A stretch of 6,599 nucleotides of DNA from Thermoprotei archaeon (GTDB taxonomy: Archaea > Thermoproteota > Thermoprotei > QMSL01 > B3-G16): assembly GCA_003649665.1 (NCBI GenBank), contig QMSL01000078.1, positions 1 to 6,599 of the forward strand, written 5' to 3'. Of this stretch, positions 5,156 through 6,599 are shown piece by piece. Within the stretch, counting starts at the first letter, position 1. Each line of letters starts with the position of its first letter. Under the pieces are notes generated by a model. That model made no database searches, was not told the origin of the DNA, and was given only the letters and a program-made list of their open reading frames with translations. The position numbers and the translations under genes were made by a program.

Positions 5156-5221
5156 ATGAGGGTTAAATTATTAAGTTCGTGTGACGTATGGTTGGAGGGT
5201 ATAGATACCTGGGTGAGTTAA
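5156..5221 (+). CDS. possible 21-residue peptide ending one base before the radical SAM start
   Basis: An uninterrupted ATG frame encodes 21 residues, beginning MRVKLLSSCDVW and ending GIDTWVS, with one Cys (position 9) and two Trp (12 and 19). Its TAA (5219-5221) lies one base before the TTG of the SPASM-type radical SAM gene, so the two could be translationally coupled. SPASM enzymes often modify short ribosomal peptides, which makes the position notable. Against it are no clear Shine-Dalgarno site, its very short length and a competing frame in the same DNA. It may be chance. Confidence 0.18.
   Translation: MRVKLLSSCDVWLEGIDTWVS
5163..5172 (+). promoter_or_regulatory. candidate TATA box for the second SPASM gene
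   Basis: TTAAATTATT could direct initiation near 5190-5197, leaving a leader of about 30 bases that includes the Shine-Dalgarno site. TAAAATTA (5138-5145) is an alternative, initiating near 5165. Either would exclude or truncate the small reading frames upstream, so mapping the start would help decide whether those are real. Confidence 0.3.
5212..5216 (+). promoter_or_regulatory. Shine-Dalgarno site that supports the TTG start
   Basis: GGTGA, within GGGTGAG, matches the part of the archaeal anti-Shine-Dalgarno complement GGAGGTGATC. It ends 6 bases before TTG at 5223. The in-frame codon at 5214-5216 is a stop, and no other start codon lies before the Fe-S motif except a TTG close to it, so TTG 5223 is the best start. 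Confidence 0.6.
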
Positions 5222-5222
5222 C

Positions 5223-6233
5223 TTGAGTGGAGAGGCACCAGATGATCTGATATGGTTGATTACATCAAGGTGTAATTTAGCATGTAAGCATTGTTATGCT
5301 TACTTATATAGAAAGGAGGAGGAACTTAACACACGAGATGTTATCAAGATTATAGAAGATGCTGCAAATGCTGGTGTTGAGCGCATTCACTATACGGGTG
5401 GAGAGCCGTTAATACGAGAGGATATATTTGATGTCCTCAGACACACACTTGACTTAGGACTTTCGACTAGCATATTTACTAACGCAACAATGGTTAATGA
5501 AAGGATAGCTAATGAACTTGCAAAACTTGATGTTGTCGTATATACGAGTATGGACGGTTACTCTAAGGAGACATATGAGAGCATTAGAGGAATTAACACT
5601 TGGGATAGATTCATTCGAGGTCTTAAAGCGCTCATTAACTCCGGTGTCTATGTACACGTAAATATATCGGTTACTGAGACCAACTGGGAGTACGTTGGCA
5701 AGACTATAAGAAAGGCGTTGGAGTTTGGAGCGAGCTCTATTTCGATAATACCCGCTATGCCCTCTGGAAGAGCATTATCTAATGGCATTTACGTAAGGGC
5801 TAAGCACTTCCTTCAAGCACTTAAGGAAGCGACTAAAGTAGCTAGGGAGATGGGGATAATACTATGGGTATGGTGTGCACCGTTTGTACCTATTGTTGAG
5901 AGGTCTCCATATATAAGATGTGGTAACTGCAGATATTGGGATGTAATGGATATAACACCATCAGGGAGGGTTATATTATGCGATGTCTTAAATTATGAGA
6001 TATGCGACATTAAGAAATTAGGAATAAAAGGAGCATGGAAAGTACTTAAGGAACATCCATTAGTGCAAAGGATAATGTCACCAAGATTAAGATATCCATG
6101 TAGTGATTGCCCCTTAAGTGATTATTGTAAGGGTGGATGTTATGCACGTGCGCAGATAATCTCTGGTTCTATTGAGGCTCCTGATCCATTATGCCCAATA
6201 GTCTCCGGGCACGTCAGGATAGAAGAACTTTAA
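5223..6233 (+). CDS. radical SAM/SPASM domain protein
   Basis: This is a complete 336-residue radical SAM enzyme with a TTG start. CNLACKHC gives C17, C21 and C24 for the SAM cluster, and TGGEP (58-62) contacts SAM. The barrel runs to about residue 215. The SPASM region shows C233-x2-C236, then G-x4-C253, C261, the canonical C293-x2-C296-x5-C302-x3-C306, and C324, enough ligands for two auxiliary [4Fe-4S] clusters. SPASM proteins include peptide and protein maturases (PqqE, AlbA, anaerobic sulfatase maturase) and AhbD-like heme enzymes; which applies here is unknown. Unlike the 489-residue paralogue at 186 it has no N-terminal extension and keeps the classical x3 spacing. It ends in tandem TAA codons, 22 bases from the converging transporter gene. 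Small reading frames abut its start. Confidence 0.93.
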   Translation: MSGEAPDDLIWLITSRCNLACKHCYAYLYRKEEELNTRDVIKIIEDAANAGVERIHYTGGEPLIREDIFDVLRHTLDLGLSTSIFTNATMVNERIANELAKLDVVVYTSMDGYSKETYESIRGINTWDRFIRGLKALINSGVYVHVNISVTETNWEYVGKTIRKALEFGASSISIIPAMPSGRALSNGIYVRAKHFLQALKEATKVAREMGIILWVWCAPFVPIVERSPYIRCGNCRYWDVMDITPSGRVILCDVLNYEICDIKKLGIKGAWKVLKEHPLVQRIMSPRLRYPCSDCPLSDYCKGGCYARAQIISGSIEAPDPLCPIVSGHVRIEEL

Positions 6234-6255
6234 TAAAAGTCAAGTAATGTAGGAA

Positions 6256-6599
6256 TTACCTCTTCTCATTTTCATTTAATGTCTCAGGCATACTTAACAC
6301 TAGAGGGAGTCTAACGATAGAGTCTACTACCACGAGCATCACAAAAGGAGCCGAGGGAGAGACTAATGTCCATAACAGTCCTCCTATGAGCGAAGCAGGA
6401 GCTCTAGCAAGCCCTCTTAACATGCCAATAATACCACTCCATATCCCTCTAAATGAGCTTTCTACAAGCTCCATTCTAAGTGAGGACCACGCGCTCATAG
6501 CACCCCAGGCTATACCTCTAAGCGCAGCAACTAATAATAGATAGTTCTTATTAGGAGCAAGAATGAGAAGCAACATTGAGGCATATAGGAAGGGACGGA
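6256..6599 (-). CDS. MFS-like transporter, C-terminal end (partial at window edge)
   Basis: The frame is open through the right edge (Arg-Pro-Phe-Leu-Tyr-Ala-Ser before the first internal Met), so this is the last 112 or so residues of a longer integral membrane protein. Hydrophobic spans are visible around NYLLLVAALRGIAWGAMSAW, in the stretch with RAPASLIGGLLWTLVS, and around FVMLVVVDSIVRLPLVLSM. A short charged cytoplasmic tail (PETLNENEKR) follows. Gly/Pro/Arg-rich turns between the spans (for example RGLARAPASLIGG) match the last helices of major facilitator superfamily carriers. Substrate and direction cannot be told. No internal Met is a likely start. Confidence 0.72.
   Translation of the reverse strand, partial: RPFLYASMLLLILAPNKNYLLLVAALRGIAWGAMSAWSSLRMELVESSFRGIWSGIIGMLRGLARAPASLIGGLLWTLVSPSAPFVMLVVVDSIVRLPLVLSMPETLNENEKR

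Larger units (their letters stand above)
5047..5226 (+). pseudogene. possible decayed small gene upstream of the second SPASM enzyme
   Basis: One frame opens with MLNVRIKIKGDNVRLS, meets TAA (5095), resumes as RDCVKTLMKGLDNLKLREFYEG, meets TAA (5164) and TGA (5182), and ends after MVGGYRYLGELT at TGA (5224-5226). That last TGA overlaps the TTG start of the radical SAM gene in the coupled arrangement TTGA. Codons in the first two blocks are purine-rich at position one, like real genes here. Three stops in about 60 codons means it is not translated as one chain. It could be a remnant of a small partner protein or chance. I recognise no family. Confidence 0.25.

Noticed and set aside
1..6599. 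CRISPR array, insertion sequence or integrase/attachment site
   Set aside because: No regularly spaced direct repeats, no transposase or recombinase reading frame, and no terminal inverted repeats with target duplication were seen.

Overview
The window looks archaeal, most likely a thermophilic member of the Thermoproteota. Coding is AT-rich, with heavy use of AGA/AGG for Arg and ATA for Ile. Start regions mix strong purine-rich Shine-Dalgarno sites with TATA-box/leaderless-looking starts, and GTG and TTG starts are used. Protein content is Fe-S/radical-SAM-heavy. This assignment is inference from style; no rRNA or tRNA gene is present to confirm it.

Layout, left to right. (1) 1-185: leader/promoter region of a 489-residue radical SAM/SPASM protein (186-1655, +). 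(2) 1662-2473 (-): a GNAT-type acetyltransferase broken by a one-base frameshift into an N-terminal piece (2123-2473) and a C-terminal piece (1662-2108). (3) A 67-bp divergent promoter region with a near-palindromic TATA element. (4) 2541-3482 (+): a TYW1/COG0731-like radical SAM protein interrupted by one in-frame TAA codon (2820-2822). (5) 3483-3713: a gene-free stretch that is locally GC-rich and full of RNA-like structure. It holds a hairpin with a textbook kink-turn, followed at once by 19 nt that, from memory, are complementary to a conserved archaeal 16S rRNA segment, and then a cluster of C/D-box-like motifs. (6) 3714-4964 (-): an intact amidohydrolase-superfamily metalloenzyme. (7) 4965-5222: a gene-poor stretch with an inverted repeat and short reading frames that may be a decayed small gene or a small peptide gene. 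(8) 5223-6233 (+): a second intact radical SAM/SPASM protein with a TTG start. (9) 6256-6599 (-): the C-terminal end of an MFS-like membrane transporter, cut by the window edge.

There is no single obvious operon: strands alternate and most genes are convergent or divergent pairs. The unifying theme is three radical SAM genes in 6.6 kb, two of them with SPASM auxiliary-cluster domains typical of peptide, protein or tetrapyrrole modification. The most interesting material is non-coding: the kink-turn/16S-antisense element at 3541-3640, and the small reading frames directly coupled to the last radical SAM gene. Two neighbouring genes carry single-base lesions, so either gene decay or uncorrected sequence errors must be considered in this part.
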